From Streptomyces sp. 2114.4 (GTDB lineage Bacteria > Actinomycetota > Actinomycetes > Streptomycetales > Streptomycetaceae): 64,000 bases of DNA. The position numbers and the translations under genes are program-made. Location of the stretch: positions 7,254,001 through 7,318,000 of the forward strand of contig NZ_FYEY01000001.1 of assembly GCF_900187385.1 (NCBI RefSeq). Reading direction: 5' to 3'. The notes under the pieces were generated by a model. It was given only the letters and a program-made list of their open reading frames with translations. It searched no databases and was not told where the DNA came from. Below, piece after piece: positions 17,080 through 26,500 of this stretch (position 1 is its first letter; the number at the start of each line of letters is the position of its first letter).

Positions 17080-17147
17080 ACTCCGCAACGAACGGGCCTT
17101 CGTGCAGGGCCTGCACACCATGACCTGCACACCACGAGGAGAGCGAG

Positions 17148-18304
17148 ATGCTGGACATCGCCGACGAGTTGAACCGATGGACGGCGGAGGGCCGGGACTT
17201 CGCCGTGGCCACCGTCGTGGCCGTCTCCGGCAGCGCGCCGCGCAGCCCGGGCGCTGCCCTCGCCGTCGACAGCCGGGGCGTGGCCATCGGATCGGTCTCC
17301 GGGGGGTGTGTGGAAGCAGCCGTGTACGACCTGTGCGCCCAGGCACTCCAGGACGGCGGGACGGTCCTGGAGGAGTTCGGCTACAGCGCCGAGGACGCCT
17401 TCGCGGTGGGACTGACCTGCGGCGGGCGATCGAGGTCCTGGTCACACCCGTGCGGGCGGACACACCGGGCAGGAAGGTGTTCGCCGCGGCGCTCGCGGCG
17501 GCCGCCCGGGGGGAGCCGGCGGCGGTCGCCCGTGTGGCCCGGGGACCGGCCGAACTCCTGGGCAGAGCACTGCTCATACGCCCCGACGGCTCCTACGAAG
17601 GGGGACTCGACGGGCATCCGGAGCTGGACCGTGCGGCGGTGGCGGAGAGCCGCGCCATGCTGGACACGGGCCGCACCGGCACGTTCGCGGTCTCGGAGGA
17701 CGGATCGCGCTGCGCGGCCGACCTGACGCTGTTCGTCGAGTCGAGTGTGCCGCCGCCCCGCATGATTGTCTTCGGCGCCATCGACTTCGCCGCGGCCCTG
17801 GTCCGTACGGGCAAGTTCCTCGGCTACCACGTCACCGTGTGCGACGCCCGCCCCGTCTTCACCACCCGGGCCCGCTTCCCGGAGGCCGATGACATCGTGG
17901 TCGACTGGCCCCACCGTTACCTCCAGCGCACCGAGACCGACGGCCGCACGGTCCTGTGCGTGCTCACCCACGACGCCAAATTCGACATCCCCCTCCTGCA
18001 GGAGGCCCTGCGGCTGCCGGTCGCCTTCGTCGGCGCCATGGGCTCACGCCGTACTCACGAGGACCGCAACCGCAGACTCCGCGAAGCCGGCGTCACCGCC
18101 CCCGAACTGGCCCGCCTCCGTTCCCCGATCGGCCTCGACCTCGGCGCCCGCACCCCCGAGGAGACCGCACTGTCCATCGCCGCCGAGATCGTCGCGGCAC
18201 GCCACGGCGGCACGGGTGCCCCGCTGACCGGCTCCCGGACACCGATTCACCAGGAGGAGGGGAAAGCGGGAAGCGGGGTGGCCGGAGCGCGGGTGGTCGC
18301 ATGA
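17148..18304 (+). pseudogene. xdhC: XdhC-type molybdenum-cofactor maturation factor, split by a one-base frameshift
   Basis: XdhC-family proteins sulfurate and insert the molybdenum cofactor into xanthine-oxidase-type enzymes. The N-terminal half starts at ATG 17148 after a GAGGAG ribosome site and reads through SGSAPRSPGAA and VSGGCVEAAVYDLC to AVGLTCGG. The frame is then lost at about 17426. The other half resumes one frame over with AIEVLVTPV and carries MIVFGAIDFAAAL, AFVGAMGSRRTH and IGLDLGARTPEETA to a stop at 18304. One missing base restores the standard GLTCGG(T/S)IEVLV junction. Either a real recent mutation or a sequencing error; all flanking sequence is intact. Confidence 0.85.
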
Positions 18305-18389
18305 CTCCGGGGCCGGGCCGGGCCGGGCCGGGCCGGTGGCCGGCGGTGCCGGATGCCCGTGAGCCACGGTCTGTGATGACCGTCACCCC

Positions 18390-18416
18390 GGAACTTTGCG
18401 TTCTGTGTCGACCGGA
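18390..18416 (+). promoter_or_regulatory. Possible ECF-type promoter of the sigma factor gene
   Basis: GGAACTTT at 18390-18397 resembles the GGAAC -35 element of ECF sigma promoters, followed after 16-17 bp by an ACCGGA/CCGGAT stretch. It lies 80 bp before the start codon. Autoregulation is common in ECF operons. The -10 match is weak. Confidence 0.35.
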
Positions 18417-18470
18417 TGCCGCGCGCCAGGCGTATGCGGGGGGAGACCGAAAAGAACCGGGGAGTGGCTG

Positions 18471-18968
18471 TTGACCGTCGAGGAGTTCGAAGAGTTTTAC
18501 GCGCAGACGGTCGCCCGGCTGACCGGGCAGCTGTACGTGATGCTCGGCGATCAGCACGAGGCGCAGGACGTGGTGCAGGAGGCGTTCGCCAGGGGCTGGA
18601 GCCGGCGGCGTCAGCTCGACCGGAACGGTCAGCCCGAGGCCTGGATCCGTACGGTCGCGTGGCGCCTGGCGGTGAGCCGGTGGCGCGTACGGCGCCGTGC
18701 CGCGGATGCCTGGCAGCGCAGCGGCGCCCCGCCGCATGTCGAGGGCCCCGGGCCCGAATCGGTGGCCTTGGTGGCGGCGCTGCGGCAACTGCCCGCCAAT
18801 CAGCGGCGGACCATGACGCTGCACTACGTGTGCGACCTGACCGTGGAGCAGATCGCCCTCGAGACCGGGCTGTCCGCCAGCACCGTCAAGACCCATCTGG
18901 TCAGGGGCCGGACGGCACTCTCCCTTCGTCTGCAGGACCCGCGTATTGAGGAGGCACCCGGTGCCTGA
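18471..18968 (+). CDS. SigE-family ECF RNA polymerase sigma factor
   Basis: A 165-residue two-domain ECF sigma factor. Region 2 covers TVEEFEEFYAQTV through LGDQHEAQDVVQEAFARGW, and region 4 covers LRQLPANQRRTMTLHYV and LTVEQIALETGLSASTVKTH. The TTG at 18471 follows a GGGGAG ribosome site and gives the normal N-terminus; upstream in-frame codons add no domain. The 3' end overlaps the next gene by 8 bp (GTGCCTGA), so a membrane partner is co-translated, the usual arrangement for a regulated ECF factor. The regulon is unknown. Confidence 0.9.
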   Translation: MTVEEFEEFYAQTVARLTGQLYVMLGDQHEAQDVVQEAFARGWSRRRQLDRNGQPEAWIRTVAWRLAVSRWRVRRRAADAWQRSGAPPHVEGPGPESVALVAALRQLPANQRRTMTLHYVCDLTVEQIALETGLSASTVKTHLVRGRTALSLRLQDPRIEEAPGA

Positions 18969-19401
18969 ACCCCATGATCTGCTGCGGTCGTTGTTCCAGG
19001 AAGCGGCCTCCACCGGGCAGTCCCGTGCGCGTTGTGCACCGGTCGAGCTCGTCGCGCGGCGCGGGGAGCGGCTGCGCCGGCGTCGGATCGCCACGCTCGC
19101 CGCCGGTGCCTGCCTGGTCTTCGCCGGTACCGGTGCGGCCGCCGTCGCACTGCTGCCCGGCAGCCCGAGTACCGGGGTTCCGGCCGTCACCCCGTCTCCC
19201 TCCCGGCCGAGTGCCACCCCGAAACCCGCACCGACGCCGCCCCGCAGTACGTCGCCGGTGACCAGTACCCCCATTCCCGGCCGGACCACACCGGGCACAC
19301 CGCCCGCCACCGCGCCGCCCCGGACCAGCCAGGGAGTCCCAGGGGCGTCCGCCACCGCCACGCACCGCACGTCCCCTCCGTCCACCGCGCCCCCGCGCTG
19401 A
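18961..19401 (+). CDS. Single-pass membrane protein coupled to the ECF sigma factor (possible anti-sigma)
   Basis: A 146-residue protein starting at GTG 18961 inside the sigma gene stop. It has an N-terminal cytosolic part (PEPHDLLRSLFQEAASTGQS), basic RRGERLRRRRIA, then one membrane segment (TLAAGACLVFAGTGAAAVALL). A roughly 80-residue Pro/Ser/Thr-rich tail lies outside. The topology fits an anti-sigma or signal-transducing partner. No zinc HxxxCxxC motif of classical ZAS anti-sigma proteins is present, so the mechanism is uncertain. The extracellular tail has the composition of an O-glycosylated stalk. Confidence 0.75.
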   Translation: MPEPHDLLRSLFQEAASTGQSRARCAPVELVARRGERLRRRRIATLAAGACLVFAGTGAAAVALLPGSPSTGVPAVTPSPSRPSATPKPAPTPPRSTSPVTSTPIPGRTTPGTPPATAPPRTSQGVPGASATATHRTSPPSTAPPR

Positions 19402-19477
19402 CCCCTCCGCACCCTGACCCGGCGGTCCGGCCGCCGGGCGGTCCCGCACGCCCGCAACCACAGCAGGAGCTCCCGTC

Positions 19478-20872
19478 ATGCCCGCTTCGTCGCCCCGTCT
19501 GCGCCGGACGCATCCGCCGCTCGCCACCAGCCCCGTTGCCGGACCTCGGGCCCTCTCGGCGCCGGCGCGCACCACCGGCACGACGATCGGGGGCGGTACG
19601 ACGCTCCCGGGTGGCACGGCTGCCCCGGGCGGCGGCACAGCAGGCGACACCGGCCCGGCCGGCCACTCGCCTCCGACCCGCCCGCGTCCGACCCGCCCGC
19701 GTCCGACCCGCCGGCCGGGGCCGGAATCCCGCCGACGACGCTACGTCCCCGGGCCCGCCGACCGTGAGGTGCTGTGGCTGTATCTGCTGACCCGGGTCGG
19801 GATCTGGACCACCGCCTACTGCACCCGGTGGCTGTTCCCCGACGACCGTGCGACCCATCACGCCGCTGACGCCCTCGAGACGTGGCAGCGCTGGGACTGG
19901 GGGCACTTCCTGCACATCGCCAGCGAGGGCTACTTCCCCGGTCAGGCCGGGCCGTGGAGGAACGGCTGGGACAACAGGGAGGCCTTCTTCCCGGGCTTCC
20001 CCCTCCTCCTGCGGGCCGTCCACACCGTCATCCCGCACTGGGCCACCGCAGGCCTGCTGATCTCCTTCGTCGCCGGCGCCGTCGCTGTCCTGGCGCTCGC
20101 CCGGATCGCCCGGCTGCACCTGCCCGACGAGCGCGCCGGGCGCCGCGCCGTCTTCTTCCTGCTGCTGTCACCGTGCGCGATATTCCTGGCGGCGGGGTAC
20201 ACCGAAGCGCTCTTCCTCGCGCTCGCGCTGCCGGCCTGGCTCGCCGCCCAGCGGCAGAACTGGCCCGCCGCTGCCGCCCTGGCCGCGCTGGCCACCGCCG
20301 TCCGGGTCAGCGGTCTCTTCCTCGCCGCCGCCCTCGCCGTCCACTTCGCCGTCACCGTCCGCACCCGCCGCCAGTGGCGCGCACTGCCGTGGCTGGCGCT
20401 CCCCGCACTGCCGCCCCTCGTCTACAGCGGGTATCTCCGGATGCACACCGGCGACTGGATGGCCTGGAAGCACGCCGAAGAACGCGGCTGGTACCGCGAC
20501 TTCCACGCCCCCTGGGAAGCCTGGCGGAACACCTGGCATGCCGCCTTCGCCGAGTCACTGCCCACCGGGTACGCCCTGATGTCCCAGGCCGAACTCCTCG
20601 CCATGGTCGTCGGCCTGGTGCTCGCCTGGGTGCTGGTCCGGCGGCGCCGCTGGCCGGAGGCCGTCTACGTCGGGCTCAGCCTGTGGGCCCTGGGCACCTC
20701 GTACTGGTACACCTCCATACCCCGCGCCACCCTCCTGTGGTGGCCCCTGTGGGTCCTCCTGGCCGGATGGAGCCTGCGCGAGCCGCGCGTGAAAACCGTG
20801 TACGTCTGCCTCGCGGCGCCGCTGATGACGGTCTTCGCCCTCACCTTCCTGTCCGGGCGGTGGGCCGGGTGA
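19478..20872 (+). CDS. PIG-V-like membrane mannosyltransferase
   Basis: A 464-residue polytopic membrane protein of the bacterial PIG-V-like (GT-C) glycosyltransferase group, which moves mannose from polyprenol carriers to external acceptors. The first 90 residues are a disordered Pro/Thr/Arg region with PTRPRPTR repeats. Then come about ten membrane helices. The conserved first loop is WQRWDWGHFLHIASEGY with the acidic WDW motif, followed by EAFFPGFPLLLRAV. The ATG at 19478 has a GCAGGAGCT ribosome site. The acceptor is unknown. The preceding Ser/Thr-rich sigma partner could be an acceptor protein (speculation). Confidence 0.82.
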   Translation: MPASSPRLRRTHPPLATSPVAGPRALSAPARTTGTTIGGGTTLPGGTAAPGGGTAGDTGPAGHSPPTRPRPTRPRPTRRPGPESRRRRYVPGPADREVLWLYLLTRVGIWTTAYCTRWLFPDDRATHHAADALETWQRWDWGHFLHIASEGYFPGQAGPWRNGWDNREAFFPGFPLLLRAVHTVIPHWATAGLLISFVAGAVAVLALARIARLHLPDERAGRRAVFFLLLSPCAIFLAAGYTEALFLALALPAWLAAQRQNWPAAAALAALATAVRVSGLFLAAALAVHFAVTVRTRRQWRALPWLALPALPPLVYSGYLRMHTGDWMAWKHAEERGWYRDFHAPWEAWRNTWHAAFAESLPTGYALMSQAELLAMVVGLVLAWVLVRRRRWPEAVYVGLSLWALGTSYWYTSIPRATLLWWPLWVLLAGWSLREPRVKTVYVCLAAPLMTVFALTFLSGRWAG

Positions 20873-20971
20873 CGCCACCTGATCGGACGAGCCCCGGCTG
20901 ACAGCCGCTGCCCGGCTGACTGCTGCTGCCCGGCTGATAGCCGCCGACCCGGACCGGGCAGGGATCCGGTC

Positions 20972-21745
20972 ATGACCGTCCTCGTCGGGACGTCCGGCTG
21001 GCAGTACAAGGACTGGCGCGGCGTCCTCTACCCGCATGACGAGCCGCAGCGGCTCTGGCTCGAGGAGTACGCGCGGCAGTTCGCCACCGTCGAAAGCAAT
21101 GCCGCCTTCTACCGGCTGCCCGAGGAGAAGACCTTCGCCAACTGGCGGGACCGCACCCCCGACGGGTTCGTGATGGCCGTCAAGGCGAGCCGCTATCTGA
21201 CGCACATCAAGCGGCTGCGGGATCCGCAGGAGCCGGTCGGGCGGCTGATGTCGCGCGCCGCCGCCCTGGGCCCCCGTCTCGGGCCCGTCCTGCTCCAACT
21301 GCCGCCCACGCTGCCCGCGGACGCCGGGCTGCTCGACGCCTGCCTGGGCTGTTTCCCGGCTGGTGCCCGAGTGGCGGTCGAACCCCGCCACAGCTCCTGG
21401 TGGACCCCGGAGATCCGCGCCGTCCTGGAGCGCCGCGGTGCCGCGCTGTGCTGGGCGGACCGGGGCTCGCGGCCCGTGACGCCCCTCTGGCGTACCGCCG
21501 ACTGGGGGTATCTGCGCTTCCACGGGGGCCGTGCGGAACCCGGGCCGCGTTACGGCAGGCAGGCACTCACCACCTGGGCACGACGCATCGCTGACACCTG
21601 GCCGGAGCGGGCCGATGTCCACACCTACTTCAACAACGACACGGGCGGGGCCGCCGTCCTCGACGCCGTCCACTTTGCCCGCGCCGTGTCGGCCACCGGA
21701 CGCTCCGTGAGCCGTACGCCGTCCGGGCGTGGCTCCGCCCGCTGA
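20972..21745 (+). CDS. DUF72-family protein
   Basis: A 257-residue TIM-barrel-like DUF72 protein of full length. Conserved pieces are LVGTSGWQYKDWRGVLYP, TVESNAAFYRLP, VKASRYLTHIKRL, VLLQLPPTLPAD, VAVEPRHSSWW and YTYFNND-like HTYFNND near the end. The biochemical role of the family is not established; a link to nucleic acid or sugar phosphate chemistry is only suggested by the fold. A short CCCGGCTGA repeat (three copies, about 20890-20940) lies in front of the gene. Confidence 0.85.
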   Translation: MTVLVGTSGWQYKDWRGVLYPHDEPQRLWLEEYARQFATVESNAAFYRLPEEKTFANWRDRTPDGFVMAVKASRYLTHIKRLRDPQEPVGRLMSRAAALGPRLGPVLLQLPPTLPADAGLLDACLGCFPAGARVAVEPRHSSWWTPEIRAVLERRGAALCWADRGSRPVTPLWRTADWGYLRFHGGRAEPGPRYGRQALTTWARRIADTWPERADVHTYFNNDTGGAAVLDAVHFARAVSATGRSVSRTPSGRGSAR

Positions 21746-21807
21746 CCGCGGGGGCGGGATATATCTGCGCTCGTACCGCCGGGGCGAGCGAACGAGGTGA
21801 GGCACGG

Positions 21808-22101
21808 ATGATGCGCAGACGGGTGGTGGTCTCCGGAGACGTGCAAGGGGTGTTCTTCCGCGACACCTGCCGACGCCTGGCCGACGAGCACGGTGTGGCC
21901 GGCTGGGTACGCAACCTGTCCGACGGGACGGTGGAGGCCGTGTTCGAGGGGGAGCCCGAGCACGTACGGAAACTGGTGGACTGGGCGCACGAGGGGCCTC
22001 CCATGGCGACCGTCAACACCGTGTCCGTCCATGAGGAAGAGCCGCAGGGGCTCACTGGTTTTGAGGTCCGGCCGACGCCCGGCGGGTTCCAGGACGTGTG
22101 A
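21808..22101 (+). CDS. Acylphosphatase
   Basis: A 97-residue acylphosphatase, which hydrolyses acyl phosphates such as 1,3-bisphosphoglycerate. The phosphate-binding loop GDVQGVFFRD contains the catalytic Arg, and GWVRNLSDGTVEA supplies the catalytic Asn. Length matches the family (90-100). The start is the first of two adjacent ATGs at 21808. It ends 19 bp from the convergent lanC stop, without a visible terminator, so read-through into antisense is possible. Probably a housekeeping neighbour, not part of the lanthipeptide locus. Confidence 0.9.
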   Translation: MMRRRVVVSGDVQGVFFRDTCRRLADEHGVAGWVRNLSDGTVEAVFEGEPEHVRKLVDWAHEGPPMATVNTVSVHEEEPQGLTGFEVRPTPGGFQDV

Positions 22102-22120
22102 CCGCACCGCCGCCGTCCCT

Positions 22121-23590
22121 TCAGCCCATCAGCAGCGCCGCGTCCCAGCCGTTGCGCTCGGCGGGGGCGGCTCCCCGGCGGGCGTCGGCGTAGTCGGCCA
22201 GTACGAGGGCGATTCCGGTGGCGCCGTCCAGCAGTCCGGGGTGGTGGACGCGGTGCGCGGCGCTCTGCGAAGACGCGGACTGCGAGGGTGCGGGCGGCAG
22301 AACCTGGGTGTAGCCGAAGGGAGTTCGCTCGTCGAATTTCGCGATGAGCTCCCGGGCGAGGGCGTCCGCCGCCGCCCACAACGCGGGGCGTCCGGTGGCG
22401 GCGGCCATGCGGACGGTGGTGTGGAGAACGCCCGCACGGCCGTGGCAGAGGCCCGGGTCGTCGGACGCCGGCCCGTCGTGGCCGCGAAGTGCGAGGGCGC
22501 CGATCGCCTCCTCGGCCAGTGCTGTCATCCGGTGGTCGCCGAGCGCCTGCCCGGCCAGGTGGAGGCTCCAGGCGATGCCGGATGTCCCGTAGCACCAGCC
22601 CTCTCTGCTGCGGGCCCCCGCCTGCGCGGAGGAGCGGCGCCGGGAAGGCTCTCCGGGGCGGCCCGGAAAGGCGACCCGGCCGGGCCATTGCATGCCGTGG
22701 CCGTCGGTGTAGCCGATGCTCCGCACCCAGTCGGCCATCCGCCGGATGGCGTCCGGTATCCCCGGTACCCGGTGCCCGGAGCGGTGGGCCAGTGACAGCA
22801 GGGCGAGCGGGCCGCAGATCCCGTGGGCGACACCGACGTTGAAGTCACCTCTCGGGAACTCCTGGCGGTCGCGCGGGACGAGGTACCGGTCGGGTGCGCA
22901 CCACCATCCCGGCACCTGGATGCCGTCTTCTTCCACGGGGTGGCCGGAGCGGCGGGGGTGGCCGGGGCGGCCGGGGTGGCCGGGGTGGCCGGGGCCGTCA
23001 AGACGGACGGGGTGGCTGATGCCGACGAGAAATTGCAGGACATCGTCGAGGGCCGGTACGCACCGCTCGTCGCCGTGGTCGGCCGCCAGCAGGAGGCTGC
23101 GCCCCTCTCCCGCCAGGCCCGCGATCGCGTCGTAGTCGCCGTACGCCAGTCCGGGGCCGTGTTCCCGCCGTCGTGCGACGAGCTGGGCGACCCGGGCCCG
23201 GACGTAGGCGGCATGGACCTCGGCGCAGCGTGCCAGCAGCCGGGTGTATCCGCCGTGTGCGTTCGCGTGCAGCCGCGCGGGCAGCAGCAGGTCGCCGACG
23301 GCGGCCGGGCCGGCCTCGGTGGCCGCCGCCACGGCCGCCGCGAGATGGGAGTGCCCGAGGGCCGCGTACCGGTCGTCGTCGCGGGCGCACCGGGTGTGCA
23401 GCAGCGCGATGCCGGGGTGTCCGGTCAGCAGCGAGGCGGGCTGCCAGCCGGACTGCCGCAGCGGGGGAGGCAGCGCGGCGCAGGCGTCGCGGGCGGCGCC
23501 GGCCACCTGCTCCGGTGTGCTCAGCAGGCCGGCGACGCGGTGGGCGACGGCCGACGCCGTGTCGCACAGACCGTGGGGTGTCCCGGTCAT
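22121..23590 (-). CDS. lanC: LanC lanthionine cyclase (class I lanthipeptide)
   Basis: A 489-residue LanC cyclase, which joins dehydrated Ser/Thr to Cys to make thioether rings. Zinc ligands are Cys333 (GWCYGTSG), Cys382 and His383 (LCHGRAG). The catalytic His256 is in NVGVAHGICG. Stand-alone class I LanC enzymes are usually about 400-450 residues; part of the extra length is a GHP-rich repeat at 199-218. The ATG at 23590 overlaps the lanB stop by ATGA, so translation is coupled. Reads leftward as the last gene of lanA-lanB-lanC. Confidence 0.93.
   Translation of the reverse strand: MTGTPHGLCDTASAVAHRVAGLLSTPEQVAGAARDACAALPPPLRQSGWQPASLLTGHPGIALLHTRCARDDDRYAALGHSHLAAAVAAATEAGPAAVGDLLLPARLHANAHGGYTRLLARCAEVHAAYVRARVAQLVARRREHGPGLAYGDYDAIAGLAGEGRSLLLAADHGDERCVPALDDVLQFLVGISHPVRLDGPGHPGHPGRPGHPRRSGHPVEEDGIQVPGWWCAPDRYLVPRDRQEFPRGDFNVGVAHGICGPLALLSLAHRSGHRVPGIPDAIRRMADWVRSIGYTDGHGMQWPGRVAFPGRPGEPSRRRSSAQAGARSREGWCYGTSGIAWSLHLAGQALGDHRMTALAEEAIGALALRGHDGPASDDPGLCHGRAGVLHTTVRMAAATGRPALWAAADALARELIAKFDERTPFGYTQVLPPAPSQSASSQSAAHRVHHPGLLDGATGIALVLADYADARRGAAPAERNGWDAALLMG
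22938..22997. repeat. GGGGTGGCC tandem repeat inside lanC
   Basis: A run of imperfect 9-bp GGGGTGGCC/GGGGCGGCC units encodes the Gly-His/Arg-Pro repeat at LanC residues about 199-218 (reverse strand). The 9-bp unit keeps the frame, so copy number can change without breaking LanC. It falls in the loop before the catalytic His region. Confidence 0.8.
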
Positions 23591-26500
23591 CGGTCGTGCC
23601 GCTTCCGGCCGAGCCACAGAGCGAGCGCTTCACGTGCCGTCACATGGGCCGACAGTTCCTGTTCGGGGCGGGGGCCGAACAGCCGGTTGCAGTGCAAATG
23701 CGTCAGGCTCAGGGCGATCCGTCCCGTCCGGTCCCCGTCCCCTTCACCGGCGGTAAGCACCTCGCGCAGACCGGTCAGCGCCGGGCCGCGGGTGCTCCAT
23801 CCGGCGCACCGGCCGTCCGCGGCGGCCGGCGGCCGGGGCCTGCCGTGCGGGTCCAGCAGGGCGGCGACGGCCTGCTTTTGGGCTCGCGGTACGTCCTTGC
23901 GGTGCGCCAGTACGGAAGGGGTGCTGAGCCACCCGAGCGCCTGCTCCGGGGACCCGAGGCGGGTGAGGATGTCGAGGATGCCCAGCGCGGCCGGCAGCGT
24001 CGGGTCGCCCAGCTGGTCGGATGACGCGGCCAGCAGCGTGACGACGGATTCGCTGTCGGCGTGGAAGAAGCGCTCGGCGTGAGGGAGCGCGGCCGGGCCG
24101 CCGTACCGCTCGGTCTCGGGCTCATAGGTGTCCAGGACCACCTTGGCGAGCAGCCCCGCTTCCGTGCGCGCCTGCGCCCAGGAGTGGAGCTCGGGCAGCA
24201 GCACCGGCCACAGGGATTCAGGCCTGCCGTGGAAGCGCAGCCGGATGTGGGGTGCCGGATCCTCGTAACGGAGGAAGAACCACAGGTCGGCGCCCGCCCT
24301 GCGGAGCAGGCCGGGGTCGGTCAGCGGTGCGAGGTGACGGGCCAGCACCTCGCTCTGGCGGGCCCGGGGCAGGTAGATCTTCGCGTAGAGCCATGCGCCA
24401 CCGGGCAGCCGAGCGCGCGTACCGCGGCCGCTGTCCGTGCCCCGCGTCAGCGGCGGGACCGGCACCGGCGCGGGGCGGACGTGCCGGGTGTCGCGGGAGG
24501 TGCCGCGGCCGGTGGGCCGGGCGAAGACGGGAAAGAAGAACTCCGCGGCATGGGAGCCCCCGGGCCCCCGGAACCACTGCCTCCCGGCTGTGCCCCCGAA
24601 CTGCTCCACCACCGTCAGCCCGGGGGAGCGCCGCACCTCGTCGCGGAAGGCCATGAGGTGCAGGGGGTCGTCGAGGTCGGCCGCGATGCGGTGGTCCGCT
24701 TTGGTGAGCAGCACCTGCCGGGGCACGTCCCACCGCTGCCGCCACTGCCCGACCTGCCGCTCCCACTCCTCGTCCCCGCCGTCGGCCGCGGCGCGCAGCG
24801 CCCGGTCCGGCAGCCAGCGCGCCGGGCAGAGCACGGTCCGGCCGTGGCGCACCCGGGGCAGCGCGGGGGCCGAGGCCCAGCTGCCCCAGCTCCACGGCGC
24901 GCAGAAGGCCTGCCCCTCCTGCCCGACTTCGAGCAGGAACCGGGCCACGTACGGAAGATGGCCGCTGCTGGGTCGGAGCATCGAGTAGGACAGCGGCCGC
25001 ACCCTTCGACCGGTCGAGGTGTCGACGAGCCGGAGCCGGTCCGTGTCCGCGTACACCGCCAGGTTCTCCAGCCGCAGATCGTCCGCGGTCTTCGCCAGGG
25101 CGGGCCCGACGCCCAGGGGGAGGCGGTGGGACAGCCACTGCGGGACGGCGGACACATTGCCGGAACGGGCCACCCTGGGCCGGTAGGCGACGCACGCCGG
25201 GATCTCGTCCTCGGGTGCGGTCCGTTCGGTGTGCCGGGCCAGATCCCGGATCCGGCCGGCCGACCGGTCGCCGAGCACCGGCGCGAAGCGGCTGAACACC
25301 GCCCCGGCCAGCGGTGACACCGCATGAGGGCTGAGCACCAGATGGAAGTCCCCGCCGCACAGGGCGTCCCGGCCCGGTGTCACCAGCTCGGCTCCCACCT
25401 CCATGCTCGGCGGGGCCGGCCCGCGCTCCGCCGGTTCCAGGGCTCGTACGGCCTCCTCGTCGAGGACCACTTCCGCGCTGCCGCGGCGGGCGGCGTCCAT
25501 CAGCAGCTCGCCCAGGACGCGGTCGCGTGCGGGGGCATCGGCGGCGGGCGCGGCCGACGGTGGGACACCGTGCTGCCGGTCCTCGCGAGGAAGCCCCAGC
25601 CCCCGGGCCTCGTCGAGCAGTTCCAGCACCGGGACCGGCCGGTCGGTGCCGTACCGGTCGAGAAAGGCCAGGTGGTAGTCGCGCAGGTGCGGGTTGCCGC
25701 GGTGCACGGGGGAGGTCCGCCACAGCACCGTCGCGGCGCGCTCCGCTTCCCGGGCCACTTCGTGCGGCAGGGTCAGCCGGAGGTCCAGGGCCAGATCCGC
25801 CTGGAGGACGTCCGTGGCCGGCTGCAGGGCCCGCATCCGCGCACGGACCGCGGTCAGCCGGGCGCCCCGGGAGTCCGGTGACGCGGCGTCCAAAAAACGT
25901 AACTCGGCTCTGATGGCGTGCAGTTGACGGACCGTGGGGTGGTCGACGCCGTGCAGCAGGTCGCAGACGTGGTCGAGCGGGGTGGTGCAGTCGGGCGGCG
26001 GGGTCAGCTCGCTGAGCAGGAAGTGACCGCGGACGAGCTGCGCGATGCTGTTTTCGACCGCGCCCCCGGGCGCCTGAGGGAACTCCCGCTTCCCCTCCTC
26101 CACCAGTGCGGGGAAGGGCGTGGGCAGGGCCGCGGCCGCCAGCAGGTGGCGGACCACCCGGGTGTGGCGTACCGAGCCGGTCCACTGCTGTGTCCCGGTG
26201 CGGTCATGGTGGTCGACCAGGACCAGCCGGCCGTCCCGTACGGTGTGCAGGTTATTGGCGGTGAGCCGTGCACACTGCCATACGGCCGGGATATCGAGCA
26301 GTGTCGCCAGAACGCCGTCCAGCCAGTCCGCGTCCGGCCGGGTCACGCTGCGCCCGCCACCGACCGGCTCCCGCGCGGGGGCGGCTCCGAACCCGGCGAC
26401 GCCGACCCCCGCGAAGTAGCCGAACGGGGTGGGGCGGTGGGACATCCGCGAGTGGTACTTCGTCAGGGACACCGCGATACGGCGCAGTGACTTGAGCCGC

